This document shows, in pieces, positions 26,849 to 34,859 of a stretch of DNA of 64,000 nt. The notes under the pieces are model-generated. The model had not been told where the DNA came from. It saw only the letters and a list, made by a program, of their open reading frames with translations, and made no database searches. The stretch spans positions 142,345 to 206,344 of the forward strand of contig NZ_FZPA01000008.1 of the NCBI RefSeq assembly GCF_900188185.1, in the 5' to 3' direction. The DNA is from Sphingopyxis indica (GTDB taxonomy: Bacteria; Pseudomonadota; Alphaproteobacteria; Sphingomonadales; Sphingomonadaceae). Every line of letters starts with the position of its first letter. The stretch's first letter is position 1. Made by a program: the position numbers and the translations under genes.

Positions 26849-27880
26849 ATGCACCAGGCATCCGACCTCGCGCGCCGGCTCGCGCGCAACGCCGAGAGCG
26901 TCTGCCGCTATTATCTGCCGGCGGGTCATCGGCAGGGCCGCTATTGGCTGATCGGTGATGTCGAGGGCACTCCGGGGCGCAGCATGTTCGTTCGGCTGAC
27001 CGGCTCGGAGTACGGCAAGGGCGCCGCTGGCAAATGGACCGATGCGGCCACCGGCGAGCACGGTGACCTGCTCGACCTGATCGCCGCGAACCAGCGGCTC
27101 GGCTCGCTCGGCGAAACGCTCGAAGAGGCGCGAAATTTCCTGTCGCTGCCAGATCCCGAACCATCCGACACCGCGCGACGCACGCCCGCGCAGACCGGCT
27201 CGCCCGAAGCTGCGCGGCGACTGTGGGCGATCTCGCGACCTATCCACGGCACGCTGGCCGAGGCCTATTTGCAGGGTCGCGGTATCAACGACTTGCGAAA
27301 CTGCGGAGGTCTGCGTTTCCATCCGAACTGTTGGTATCGCCCCGACCGGGACGATACCCCCGACACGCACGAAGCGTTCCCCGCGCTAATCGCCTCGGTG
27401 CGCGACAATCACGGCACGCTCACCGGCCTCCATCGTACTTGGCTCGATCCACGCGGCAACGGCAAGGCGCAGGTCGTTACGCCGCGCCGTGCGATGGGCG
27501 ACCTGCTCGGGCACGGCGTGCGGTTCGGACCGTCGGGCTCAACCATGATCGCGGGCGAAGGAATCGAGACGATGCTGTCGCTGCGCCAGATCATGCCTGT
27601 AATCCCAATGATCGTCGCTTTATCCGCCGCGCACCTTGCAGCGCTTCAATTCCCGCCCATGCTGCGCCGGCTCTATATCGCTCGCGACAACGATGCCGCC
27701 GGTCGCAAAGCGCAAGATGACCTGGCATCCCGGGCGCACAAAGCCGGGATCGATGCAGTTCCGCTCGATGCCAGGCTCGGCGATTTCAACGACGACCTGC
27801 GCCAGTTCGGGAGGAACGCCATGCGGGCGGATGTCCGGGTGCAGCTCATGCCCGAAGATGCCGAACAGTTCATCGGCTGA
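26849..27880 (+). CDS. Toprim-domain primase-like protein (DUF7146 type)
   Basis: 343 residues. N-terminal half shows the 'CRYYLPAGHRQGRYWLIGDVEG' and 'GKWTDAATGEHGDLLDLI' segments of plasmid primase-like proteins. C-terminal Toprim domain has 'MIAGEGIETMLSL' (catalytic Glu) and 'RRLYIARDNDAAGRKA' (the D-x-D-type acidic motif, here RDND). Probably a DNA primase or related nucleotidyl-transfer enzyme used during replication or transfer of the element. It has a good AAGGAGGATG site. A repeated structured leader follows it. Confidence 0.85.
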   Translation: MHQASDLARRLARNAESVCRYYLPAGHRQGRYWLIGDVEGTPGRSMFVRLTGSEYGKGAAGKWTDAATGEHGDLLDLIAANQRLGSLGETLEEARNFLSLPDPEPSDTARRTPAQTGSPEAARRLWAISRPIHGTLAEAYLQGRGINDLRNCGGLRFHPNCWYRPDRDDTPDTHEAFPALIASVRDNHGTLTGLHRTWLDPRGNGKAQVVTPRRAMGDLLGHGVRFGPSGSTMIAGEGIETMLSLRQIMPVIPMIVALSAAHLAALQFPPMLRRLYIARDNDAAGRKAQDDLASRAHKAGIDAVPLDARLGDFNDDLRQFGRNAMRADVRVQLMPEDAEQFIG

Positions 27881-28012
27881 TGACCGGAAAGCGGAATGGG
27901 TGTGCCGCGTGTTGGACATGGTGAACTCCATCTCCCGTTAGAGCCGCGCCCCGGCCTTCCAGAGCGGGCGAGAGAACCGGAGCCGGCCCGGTCCGGCAAC
28001 GGCTACGAGCGA

Positions 28013-28177
28013 CTTTCTTCCCCGCAGGCTGCGCCTGCTCCACGCGGACCAAGAAAGCCGCGCTCCGCCGTCCTCCGCTTCGCTTCGTCCTTTCAGGTGT
28101 CGGCCCGCTCCGCCCCCGCTCCCGGCTCGCCCGTGAAGGCCGCGAGAAGCGCGGTCTTCGAAAACGGAGCAACTGCC
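28013..28177 (+). ncRNA. Structured leader, family 2, copy 1 (upstream of DUF2493 gene)
   Basis: Same architecture as 35552-35716. A CTTTCTT (28013-28019)/AAGAAAG (28051-28057) stem encloses a hairpin GCAGG-CTGCG-CCTGC (28024-28038). A conserved CCTCCGCT(T/G)CGCTTCG block and a second hairpin region follow before the ATG. The inner hairpin differs in sequence but not in pairing from the second copy, implying selection on structure. Confidence 0.6.
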
Positions 28178-29098
28178 ATGACCGATCGCCAAGACCCGCA
28201 CGACCAATCGCAAACCGCCCACATTCTCGACGAATTGCAGCTTTACGGGTTTCGGCGCTACGAAGACGAACCCGATCCGCGACCGCTACCTGAAGGCGAC
28301 CGCGTCGCCGGGGCCATCGCCGACATCTTCGATGCGCTGGTCGGCACGCTGGCCGACACACGCCTCGAAACCGATCTCGACGATCTGCTCTGGTCCACGG
28401 TCAACCTGTTCCACCGCTCGGCCGAGCGGGTTGAACGCGAACTCGACGACAACGAACAGGCACAGCGCCGCTCGCAGCGCGAACAGGACGGCTCCGAGGT
28501 CACCTCGGTCGAACTGGAAAGCCTTCTCGCCCAGGGGCTGACGCTGATAGAACGGCGCGACGCGCACGAGCTGATGCGCGATGTCGCCTCGGACCTTTAC
28601 CGCACCCACACCGGCTCGGCCTGGCGGCCGCGCCACGGCAGTGTGGTCAACCGCCGAGCGATGACCGCAGCGGTCGTCGACAGCCGAGACTTCATCGCCG
28701 CTCGCCGACGCGCCGAAACCGTGGTGATGATTCCCACCGGAACCAAGGTTGCGTTCACCGGCGGCAAGGACTGCAACGATACCGATGCAATCTTCGCCGC
28801 GCTCGATCGCGTGCGCGCCAAACATCCCGACATGGTTCTGCTGCACGGCGGTGCGCCGTCCGGCGCGGAGCGCATCGCCGCCTGCTGGGCCGACAACCGC
28901 AAAGTCTGCCAGGTCGCGTTCAAGCCCGACTGGAACCGGCACGGCAAGGCCGCGCCGTTCAGGCGCAACGATACTATGCTGGAAGTACTGCCGATTGGGG
29001 TAGTGGTGTTCCCCGGCACCGGTATTCAGGACAACCTCGCCGACAAGGCAAGGAAGCTTGGCATTCCACTGTTCGATTTTCGCAAACGCGGCGCATAA
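28178..29098 (+). CDS. DUF2493 domain protein
   Basis: 306 residues from the ATG at 28178. The C-terminal DUF2493 (SLOG-like Rossmann) domain starts near residue 180: 'KVAFTGGKDCNDTDAIFAALDRVRAKHPDMVLLHGGAPSGAERIAACWADNRKV' then 'AFKPDWNRHGKAAPFRRNDTML'. The N-terminal half is acidic and helical. Nucleotide-derivative binding is expected for the SLOG fold; the ligand is unknown. Standard component of alphaproteobacterial conjugative elements. Confidence 0.87.
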   Translation: MTDRQDPHDQSQTAHILDELQLYGFRRYEDEPDPRPLPEGDRVAGAIADIFDALVGTLADTRLETDLDDLLWSTVNLFHRSAERVERELDDNEQAQRRSQREQDGSEVTSVELESLLAQGLTLIERRDAHELMRDVASDLYRTHTGSAWRPRHGSVVNRRAMTAAVVDSRDFIAARRRAETVVMIPTGTKVAFTGGKDCNDTDAIFAALDRVRAKHPDMVLLHGGAPSGAERIAACWADNRKVCQVAFKPDWNRHGKAAPFRRNDTMLEVLPIGVVVFPGTGIQDNLADKARKLGIPLFDFRKRGA

Positions 29099-29125
29099 GT
29101 GCCGCGTGCATTGCATCCTGTTTGG

Positions 29126-29437
29126 TCAGTCGCCACCGAGCACGACAGTAAATCCTTCGAACTCCGGGTGGCCGAGATAAAGTGCCCGGTTGTCGCCGGC
29201 GTCGCGGTGGGCGAGCCGAAATGCGTCCGAACGCGTCCAGGCGCTGAACGCTTCTTCCGACTCCCACACGCTGTGCGAGGCATAAAGCGTGTGATCCTCA
29301 TGCTCGGGACCGCGCACCAGCTTGAAATCCTTGAACCCCGGCACGCCGTCGAGATGGCTGTCGCGGTCCGACCAGACCTTTTCGAAGGCGGCTTCCTGAC
29401 CCTCCACGATTTTGAACCGGTTCATTGCGATATACAT
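29126..29437 (-). CDS. Haem-degrading monooxygenase (IsdG/ABM fold)
   Basis: 103 residues, single ABM ferredoxin-like domain. The catalytic triad of IsdG-type haem oxygenases is placed exactly: Asn6 ('IAMNRFKI'), Trp67 ('FSAWTRS') and His77 ('FRLAHRDA'). Family members ruffle and cleave haem, releasing iron. It is a single-gene insertion on the opposite strand between backbone genes, with no haem transporter beside it. Confidence 0.82.
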   Translation of the reverse strand: MYIAMNRFKIVEGQEAAFEKVWSDRDSHLDGVPGFKDFKLVRGPEHEDHTLYASHSVWESEEAFSAWTRSDAFRLAHRDAGDNRALYLGHPEFEGFTVVLGGD

Positions 29438-29479
29438 GGTGTCATTCCTTTCTGGGGCGAACTTCTGGGCGATGGAAAG

Positions 29480-29694
29480 CTGGCCTGCTCTCCGAATTAC
29501 GCCGCGGGCACAGCCCCCCCTCTCCTTAGCTTACTCTTAGCCTCTGCAAGGCCTTGTGACGATCAACCCGCGAGGGGTCCGCTAAGCGAAGCTTGCGGCC
29601 TCCAGCTGCGCTTCCGGTGATCGCGGCCCCGCGACGGCCGCCCGTGCGCCTGTCGAGCGGGGACGGTCCCCGCTCCGAGGACAGGAGCAGCCCC
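29480..29694 (+). other. Intergenic stretch with strong hairpins ahead of a short gene
   Basis: Contains an 8-bp GAGCGGGG/CCCCGCTC hairpin shortly before the ATG at 29695 and a CCTCC(A)GCTGCGCTTC block resembling the family-2 leaders. It lacks the CTTTCTT/AAGAAAG stem, so any relationship to them is uncertain. Confidence 0.4.
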
Positions 29695-29853
29695 ATGTCA
29701 CTTCCCACCGCCCAGAAGTTCGTCTGGAGTCTCGCGCAGACGCTGATGACATGCGTGGTTCTGATTTACACCGGCGATGGCTATTCGGTGCTGACCGAAG
29801 CCGATTACGACGGGGATCCGAGCCTGATCGTGCGTGTCTATGATCCGTTCTGA
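29695..29853 (+). CDS. Small conserved-looking protein, 52 aa, unknown
   Basis: Starts at an ATG with AGGAGCAGCCCC upstream. The 52-residue protein begins 'MSLPTAQKFVWSLAQTLMTC', then 'VLIYTGDGYSVLTEADYDGD' and ends 'RVYDPF'. There is no membrane segment or catalytic motif I recognise. Translation is supported mainly by ribosome site and by its position in the backbone after the DUF2493 gene. Confidence 0.5.
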   Translation: MSLPTAQKFVWSLAQTLMTCVVLIYTGDGYSVLTEADYDGDPSLIVRVYDPF

Positions 29854-29957
29854 AGGTCGTCCCAAGGGCGCTTCTCCGATCAGGCTCAGAACAAATTCTC
29901 GCATCCGTGTTCCTCCCGAAGCGCCACTGATCCGTAGCCTTCCAAATGGACTTTCAA

Positions 29958-29992
29958 TTTTCATGAAAACATGTTTTTATGGTTTCATGAAA
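29958..29992. promoter_or_regulatory. Tandem TTTCATGAAA palindromes over the start of the RHH-like gene
   Basis: A perfect 12-bp palindrome TTTTCATGAAAA (29958-29969) and a 10-bp one TTTCATGAAA (29983-29992), centres 24 bp apart. Both contain an in-frame ATG at the centre. Probable operator for the small RHH-like protein, giving autoregulation of the RHH-MazG-UDG operon. Confidence 0.55.
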
Positions 29993-30184
29993 AAGTCAGA
30001 CAGTTCGGATGATGGCGGGGATGAACATCTTCAGGTTCAGGTGCCGACTGCTACCAAGCGCGATCTGGGACAGCGCGCGCTCGATAGTCGCGAACCGATC
30101 CGAATGGTCGTGCTGAGAGCCTTGGCTGCTTATGGCGTGGTCGTGCCCGAGGGCGCGATTGCAGACCGGCGGAAGCGCACATGA
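29987..30184 (+). CDS. Small ribbon-helix-helix-like regulator
   Basis: 65 residues from the ATG at 29987; an ATG at 29963 is also possible and neither has a strong ribosome site. 'EHLQVQVPTATKRDLGQRAL' followed by 'REPIRMVVLRALAAYGVVVPEG' has the pattern of a ribbon-helix-helix DNA-binding domain: alternating strand, then two helices. The stop overlaps the next gene's ATG, so it probably heads an operon with the MazG-like and UDG-like genes and represses it through the overlapping palindromes. Confidence 0.55.
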   Translation: MKKSDSSDDGGDEHLQVQVPTATKRDLGQRALDSREPIRMVVLRALAAYGVVVPEGAIADRRKRT

Positions 30185-31362
30185 CGGCTGACGACTTCGA
30201 GACGCTGACGGTCGATCAATATGCCAGCGAAGCGGCCCGAACCGATCAACGCAAAGGGTCTGGTACGATCGGTTTCACGATGCTCGGCCTGTTCGGCGAA
30301 ACCGGCAGCTTGCTCGCCGAAGCCAAGAAGAAGCAGCGAGATGCCGCTTCCTATCTCGGCTATGCCGAAGCGGTCGCCGAGGAGATCGGTGACGTTCTGT
30401 GGTATCTCGCCGCGATCGCACGGCGTCACCGCCTCGCATTGAGTGACATTGCAGCCGCCGCGCTCAAGACTGATCGTCCTTACGCGGAGGGCACGAACGA
30501 ATCACTCAGTCTCCACGCCTTACAGCCCGCGCATATACCGCTCGCCAAGGCGCCGATGCCCGAATTCGAACACAGCCTGCTTGCCCTCGCCAGCGAAGTC
30601 GGGCTTCTTGCGCGCGAAATCGAAGGCGGTAATTCGACGCGGCACCGCGCGGATGTCGCCGAGAGACTTGTTGCGGTTACGCGTTGCCTCATTCGCGCTT
30701 CGACTGACTCGGGGATCACCATCGAGGCCGCGGCGATCAAAAACCTGCAGAAGATTTTCGATCGATGGCCACGTGAGCGCATCTTCCCGCCCGCTTTCGA
30801 TGCGGACAAAAACGCCGAAGAGCAACTGCCCCGCTCGATGCAGATCGACATTTACGAGCGCAAGGTGCGTGGCCAGGACTATGTCTTCCAGCGGTCGCGC
30901 GGGGTTTATGTCGGCGACCGGCTGACCGACAACGCCATCGAACCTGACGACTATAGGTTCCACGACGTCTTTCACTACGCCTATGTCGCGGTGCTGGGCT
31001 GGTCACCCGTCATCCGGGCCTTGCTGCGCCTCAAGCGTAAGAGCGACCCAAAGCTGGACGACGCCGAGGATGGCGCGCGCGCTATCCTGATCGAGGAAGG
31101 TGTCACCTCCTGGCTTTTCGGCCAGGCGCAGCAGCTCAATTTTTTCGAAGACGTCAAACGAGGTGGACTTCCACTGGACATGCTCAAGCATGTGCGCCAA
31201 TTCGTCGCCGGTTACGAGGCTGACCGCTGTCCGCTGTGGCTCTGGGAGGAAGCAATTCTCCAAGGATACGCGGCCTTTCGCTTCCTCCAGAAAAACCGAC
31301 GGGCACGAATCACGATCGATTTCGCCCGCCATCGCTTGCGTATTAAGGAGTTGCCGCAATGA
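30181..31362 (+). CDS. MazG-like nucleotide pyrophosphohydrolase, multi-domain
   Basis: 393 residues. N-terminal MazG-like helical domain: 'GLFGETGSLLAEAKKKQRD' (E40, E47) and 'VAEEIGDVLWYLAAIARRH' (E67/E68, D71), the Mg-binding acids. A second, less conserved MazG-like repeat follows ('LLALASEVGLLAREIEGG', ~residue 140). The C-terminal ~170 residues ('DYRFHDVFHYAYVAVLGWSP', 'ILIEEGVTSWLFGQAQQL') are a distinct all-helical domain I cannot name. Expected reaction is (d)NTP to (d)NMP plus PPi. Start overlaps the RHH stop and its stop overlaps the UDG start, both in ATGA. Confidence 0.78.
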   Translation: MTADDFETLTVDQYASEAARTDQRKGSGTIGFTMLGLFGETGSLLAEAKKKQRDAASYLGYAEAVAEEIGDVLWYLAAIARRHRLALSDIAAAALKTDRPYAEGTNESLSLHALQPAHIPLAKAPMPEFEHSLLALASEVGLLAREIEGGNSTRHRADVAERLVAVTRCLIRASTDSGITIEAAAIKNLQKIFDRWPRERIFPPAFDADKNAEEQLPRSMQIDIYERKVRGQDYVFQRSRGVYVGDRLTDNAIEPDDYRFHDVFHYAYVAVLGWSPVIRALLRLKRKSDPKLDDAEDGARAILIEEGVTSWLFGQAQQLNFFEDVKRGGLPLDMLKHVRQFVAGYEADRCPLWLWEEAILQGYAAFRFLQKNRRARITIDFARHRLRIKELPQ

Positions 31363-32063
31363 CCCCCAAGATTTTCGTATCGGCATTGGCGGCTGCGAAA
31401 TTGCCCTCGGTATTCAACCCCTGGCGCGACCGCTGTTCCATCCATGACCGGCGCGATGCCGCGGCGCGGCGCCGCTCCAACCTCCAGGCCATGCTGGAAG
31501 CTGCCCTCGATGCGCATGTCGAAACGATCTGGATTGCCCGCGATCTTGGTTATCGCGGTGGACGCCGCACTGGGGTGCCGCTGACCGACGAAGTGCATCT
31601 TACGCATGCATCGGCGTTAATGGGCGGTATCGCGTTGGAGCGTGCCACGCAGGGGCCGGAAATTGCCGAACGCACTGCCGCAATCGTCTGGCAGGTGCTT
31701 GGCCGCATCGGACAACCTGTCATGTTGTGGAATGTCTTTCCCTTTCATCCCCACGATGCGGATGATCCCATGTCCAACCGCTGCCATAGCCGCGCCGAGC
31801 GCGAAGAAACCTGGCCACTTCTTCAGGCGCTGGTATCGATGGTGCAGCCCAAGCGCATCGTCGCGATCGGGCGCGATGCACATCTGGCACTGGCCGGGCT
31901 GGAAACGGAAGTTACCGCGATCCGCCATCCAAGTTATGGCGGGCAGCGCGAATTCATCGAAGGCATGTTCGACCTGTACGGGATTTCCGACGACGACAGC
32001 CAAACACCCGAACTACCGCTCAGCCCGCGCTACGCCGCTGCGGCAAGCTCAGCGCTGGCCTGA
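31359..32063 (+). CDS. Uracil-DNA-glycosylase-family protein
   Basis: 234 residues. Motif 1-like 'ARDLGYRGGRRTGVPLTDE' (~60-78), motif A-like 'LWNVFPFHPH' (N125-H132) and motif B 'IRHPSYGG' (H190-P-S) follow the order and spacing of the uracil-DNA glycosylase superfamily. Substrate could be uracil or another modified base. Translationally coupled to the MazG-like gene. Its 3' end overlaps the convergent thymidylate-synthase-like gene by 34 bp. Confidence 0.75.
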   Translation: MTPKIFVSALAAAKLPSVFNPWRDRCSIHDRRDAAARRRSNLQAMLEAALDAHVETIWIARDLGYRGGRRTGVPLTDEVHLTHASALMGGIALERATQGPEIAERTAAIVWQVLGRIGQPVMLWNVFPFHPHDADDPMSNRCHSRAEREETWPLLQALVSMVQPKRIVAIGRDAHLALAGLETEVTAIRHPSYGGQREFIEGMFDLYGISDDDSQTPELPLSPRYAAAASSALA

Positions 32064-32809
32064 TCGCAGTTTTCCAGCAACGTCTTAATGTCGGAACGAT
32101 TCCACTTGTCGGTGTCGATCCTGGCATGCGTCGAGAGGATCGTTAGCGGTCCTCTCGCGACGCCGGACTCCTCGCACACAAACTGCAGCAGCCGACCAAG
32201 CCCGATCAGATTGCCGAGCAGTTTTTCGACATAATAGTGGTTTCGGTACATGGCGGTTAGGCCGAGCTTGCGGTCGCTTCCGCTGCCAACTAGCTTGAAA
32301 CTCGCAAAACTGAGGCATTGCCCCCCATAGGGTGACCCATCGACATCGCGCGCCGGATCGAAAACGCTCAGTTCGAATTTGTTGAGCGCGCGCACGGAGG
32401 GGTTCTTCAGGCGTCCGATAATCTCGGCAAGCTGATTGATGGGTTCTCCATCGGGTCGAGGAAGGATCATCATCCGTTCGAAATAGTAGCCCGACCAGTT
32501 CTCCTTGGAGCGCACTTTGGGAAGCACATTGTCGCGGAAGCGATCATAGAACTGTGGTGAACCGTAGCGCCGATAGAGACCAGCTGGAAATATCGTGTTC
32601 GCCACTGTCTCGATGGGTTTGGCCTTGTGCGCTTCGTGAAAGGCATCGACTGCTGCCACTACCGGATCGGCAAGGCTGGCCCGCGCCAGCGGATCGGCGA
32701 CATCGATCAGGACATTGTATTCGTGATGACCTGGCCTGGCGTCCACGAGACGGACAGCTTCGCGCCAGGCCGAAACGCAGTCAGGCTGCGGTGGCACGGC
32801 TAGATACAT
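32030..32809 (-). CDS. Thymidylate-synthase-fold-like protein
   Basis: 259 residues. I assign the fold from a C-terminal pattern: Cys165 in 'YGGQCLSFASFKL', then 24 residues on Tyr188-Arg189 in 'LTAMYRNHYYVEKLLGNLIGL', and His228 in 'LSTHARIDTD'. In ThyA the catalytic Cys, the phosphate-binding Y-Q-R and the D-x-H-x-Y motif occur in the same order with similar gaps (20 and 41 residues, versus 24 and 39 here). Canonical P-C-H is not kept, so the activity may differ (nucleotide or base modification) or be lost. Last gene of a five-gene minus-strand operon; its start overlaps the protease gene by 29 bp. Confidence 0.55.
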   Translation of the reverse strand: MYLAVPPQPDCVSAWREAVRLVDARPGHHEYNVLIDVADPLARASLADPVVAAVDAFHEAHKAKPIETVANTIFPAGLYRRYGSPQFYDRFRDNVLPKVRSKENWSGYYFERMMILPRPDGEPINQLAEIIGRLKNPSVRALNKFELSVFDPARDVDGSPYGGQCLSFASFKLVGSGSDRKLGLTAMYRNHYYVEKLLGNLIGLGRLLQFVCEESGVARGPLTILSTHARIDTDKWNRSDIKTLLENCDQASAELAAAA

Positions 32810-33461
32810 CGATATCCTCCGTCAGTATTGCCGTCGCAAATAGGCGCGGCTTCAGGAATTTCTCTGTCAGCCATGCATGGCCATTTACACCCCAGCCGGC
32901 GCCCCAGCTGTTGCGGATGAGGATCGCTTTCTGACCGGCGGCCAGGCCGTGGCCCACCGCCACGATCGCATGGCGCAGGCTCGGATCGGGTTTCTCGTCA
33001 TTGGCCGGATCGACCACGCCTTCATTGGCCGGTGCGAAGAACGACCGCGACAGGGTCGAAAGCAGCATCACCGGCTTCCTGCTGTCGAGGGCCTCGACAA
33101 TCGGGCCGAGGTCGATTGCGGCGGGTCCCCCCTTCCTACCGAAACGGGGGCCGACGTCAGATGGCGGCGTCCAGTGGGCGGGATCGTCCGGCACGGCATC
33201 GAGATAGGGCCATCCGCTTTCCGCAGGTTGGCCGTCGAGCCGCAAGGCCTCCAGCATAGCTGAAAGCGTGGCACCCTGGTCATGCCGCCGCCCGCTGCGC
33301 TGCTGCGCTCGGAAGAAGGCATATTCGCAAGACAACGGAGTCCATCCCTCGCGTAACCCGGCATGGGTGTCGCTCGCCGCGAAGGCAAGACAGGTCGGTC
33401 GCGCACCTTGATCGCGCACAGGCCCTAGGAGCGGCCGCAGGTCGGTCTTTATGTCGATCAT
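32781..33461 (-). CDS. Papain-like (C1) cysteine protease
   Basis: 226 residues. Catalytic elements of the C1 family are all visible: oxyanion Gln18 and Cys24 in 'VRDQGARPTCLAFAASDTHA', His164 in 'SLRHAIVAVGHG', and Asn184 in 'AILIRNSWGAGWGVNGHAWL'. There is no signal peptide and no propeptide, so it probably acts in the cytosol. Located in an operon after XRE and ImmA/IrrE genes and overlapping the TS-like gene. Target unknown. Confidence 0.82.
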   Translation of the reverse strand: MIDIKTDLRPLLGPVRDQGARPTCLAFAASDTHAGLREGWTPLSCEYAFFRAQQRSGRRHDQGATLSAMLEALRLDGQPAESGWPYLDAVPDDPAHWTPPSDVGPRFGRKGGPAAIDLGPIVEALDSRKPVMLLSTLSRSFFAPANEGVVDPANDEKPDPSLRHAIVAVGHGLAAGQKAILIRNSWGAGWGVNGHAWLTEKFLKPRLFATAILTEDIDVSSRATAA

Positions 33462-33467
33462 GGGAAG

Positions 33468-34478
33468 TCAGGCGGCCTCGAGCAAATGGCGCCGTTCAGC
33501 TCGGGAAAGGCCTTCCTGTTCCGGCCCGGTGAAATCAAAATCGATCGTCAGGCTCGCATTCGCCGTGGCTGATTGCCACGGGCGCCTCTCGTTGAGCGAC
33601 ATACGCCCTCGTTGAGCAGCTTCTGGCGCCGCGGTCACCCGCCGGACCACTGGCCCGCCTACCGCTTCGGCGTCGAATGCCTCGCGCTCATCGCGAACCA
33701 CCGCAAACCCGCTCGCCATCAACTGGTCGAGATCCCACAGAAATCCGCCACCAGAATGTTCCTTGAGGCGCAGGACGAAGAGGTCATTGCGGCTGCCATC
33801 GATCCGCGCGCCCTCGTCGCGCTCGGTCAGCAGCCAAACATCGCCCCGATAGTCGGCAGGTCGGTAGTCATGCAGCAGGTCGACCTTCAGGCTGCGCGGC
33901 TTGGTCTCGAGCAACTCGCGCATGACGGCATCCGAAATGAGTTTGTATCGAAAGAGCGTTCTGCAGGTCGCTTCGTAGCTGGCCCCAATCCGCAGAGAGA
34001 GCTGATAGGCGATGTTGGGGCGACGCAGTTCATCAACCGTCCAGCCCTGCCGCGCGCAATGAAGCGCGATCAGCCATTTGGGGATCATGAATGCGATGGC
34101 GAATGCGTCGGCTTCGGTTTCCTGGAACTGATTGCCCGGTTCGGGGCTCATCGGCATGCGCCGCAAAATGCTTTCATCATCCAGGCTGGGTTCGTGCCGC
34201 ATGAAGAAATGACCGAGCTCATGCGCGGCGGTGAAGCGCTGGATGCTCATCGGCCGTTCGGTGGTAACGAGCACTCCCGGGGCCGGCGAACTGAGATAGG
34301 CTCCCAACAGGCCCTTGAGCGGCCGTAACAGCAGCGGAAGATCAAGCGCATGGATCGCGCCGAAGACATCGACGTTGCCACCATGCCGTCCGATCAGCGC
34401 CTGCGTGTCGAGACGGCGATGAAGTCTGCCGGCTGCCATCGCGCCCGCGCGAACCGCACTGTCATAGTCTCTCGCCAT
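33468..34478 (-). CDS. ImmA/IrrE-family metallopeptidase
   Basis: 336 residues. Zinc motif H86-E-L-G-H90 in 'RFTAAHELGHFFMRHEP', with downstream 'QETEADAFAIAFMIPKWLI' supplying the third ligand. Proteins of this family often cleave or control the XRE regulator encoded next to them; the XRE gene ends 3 bp upstream of this start. The C-terminal ~150 residues ('DLFVLRLKEHSGGGFLWDLDQLMASG') form an additional domain I cannot assign. Confidence 0.85.
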   Translation of the reverse strand: MARDYDSAVRAGAMAAGRLHRRLDTQALIGRHGGNVDVFGAIHALDLPLLLRPLKGLLGAYLSSPAPGVLVTTERPMSIQRFTAAHELGHFFMRHEPSLDDESILRRMPMSPEPGNQFQETEADAFAIAFMIPKWLIALHCARQGWTVDELRRPNIAYQLSLRIGASYEATCRTLFRYKLISDAVMRELLETKPRSLKVDLLHDYRPADYRGDVWLLTERDEGARIDGSRNDLFVLRLKEHSGGGFLWDLDQLMASGFAVVRDEREAFDAEAVGGPVVRRVTAAPEAAQRGRMSLNERRPWQSATANASLTIDFDFTGPEQEGLSRAERRHLLEAA

Positions 34479-34481
34479 GGA

Positions 34482-34859
34482 TCAGGCCTGCCCTCCGGCC
34501 GACCGCGATCGTAGATACTCGGCGAAGCGGCCAAGCTCCGCGCGGTCCTCGCTCGAAAGATCCGCCACACGCCGCGCCAGATGCGCAACGTCGGGCGGCA
34601 GACTTGCCGAAGCTTCGTCCTCGCCAGTGAAATAGGCGACCGACTGTCGGTAGAGCTTGGCGAGGCGCGTCAACTCGATTGCCTCGACCCGCCGCTGGCC
34701 ATTTTCGATATCGGTTAATGCCGTGCGCGGAATCTTGAGATAGCTCGCCACTTCGTCCTGCTTGAGGCCGAGATATTTGCGCGCGTCGCGCAGACGATTG
34801 CCCAGGCGTTGACGTTCCATCGCGTCATCGCTTTCCTGGCTGATAGCCACATTGCTCAT
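34482..34859 (-). CDS. XRE-family helix-turn-helix regulator
   Basis: 125 residues. HTH about residues 19-70: 'LGNRLRDARKYLGLKQDEVASYLKIPRTALTDIENGQRRVEAIELTRLAKLY'. The C-terminal tail ('LARRVADLSSEDRAELGRFAEYLRSR') is short and charged. Start overlaps the ACP-like gene stop. Paired with the ImmA/IrrE gene it forms the common regulator/protease couple. Confidence 0.88.
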   Translation of the reverse strand: MSNVAISQESDDAMERQRLGNRLRDARKYLGLKQDEVASYLKIPRTALTDIENGQRRVEAIELTRLAKLYRQSVAYFTGEDEASASLPPDVAHLARRVADLSSEDRAELGRFAEYLRSRSAGGQA

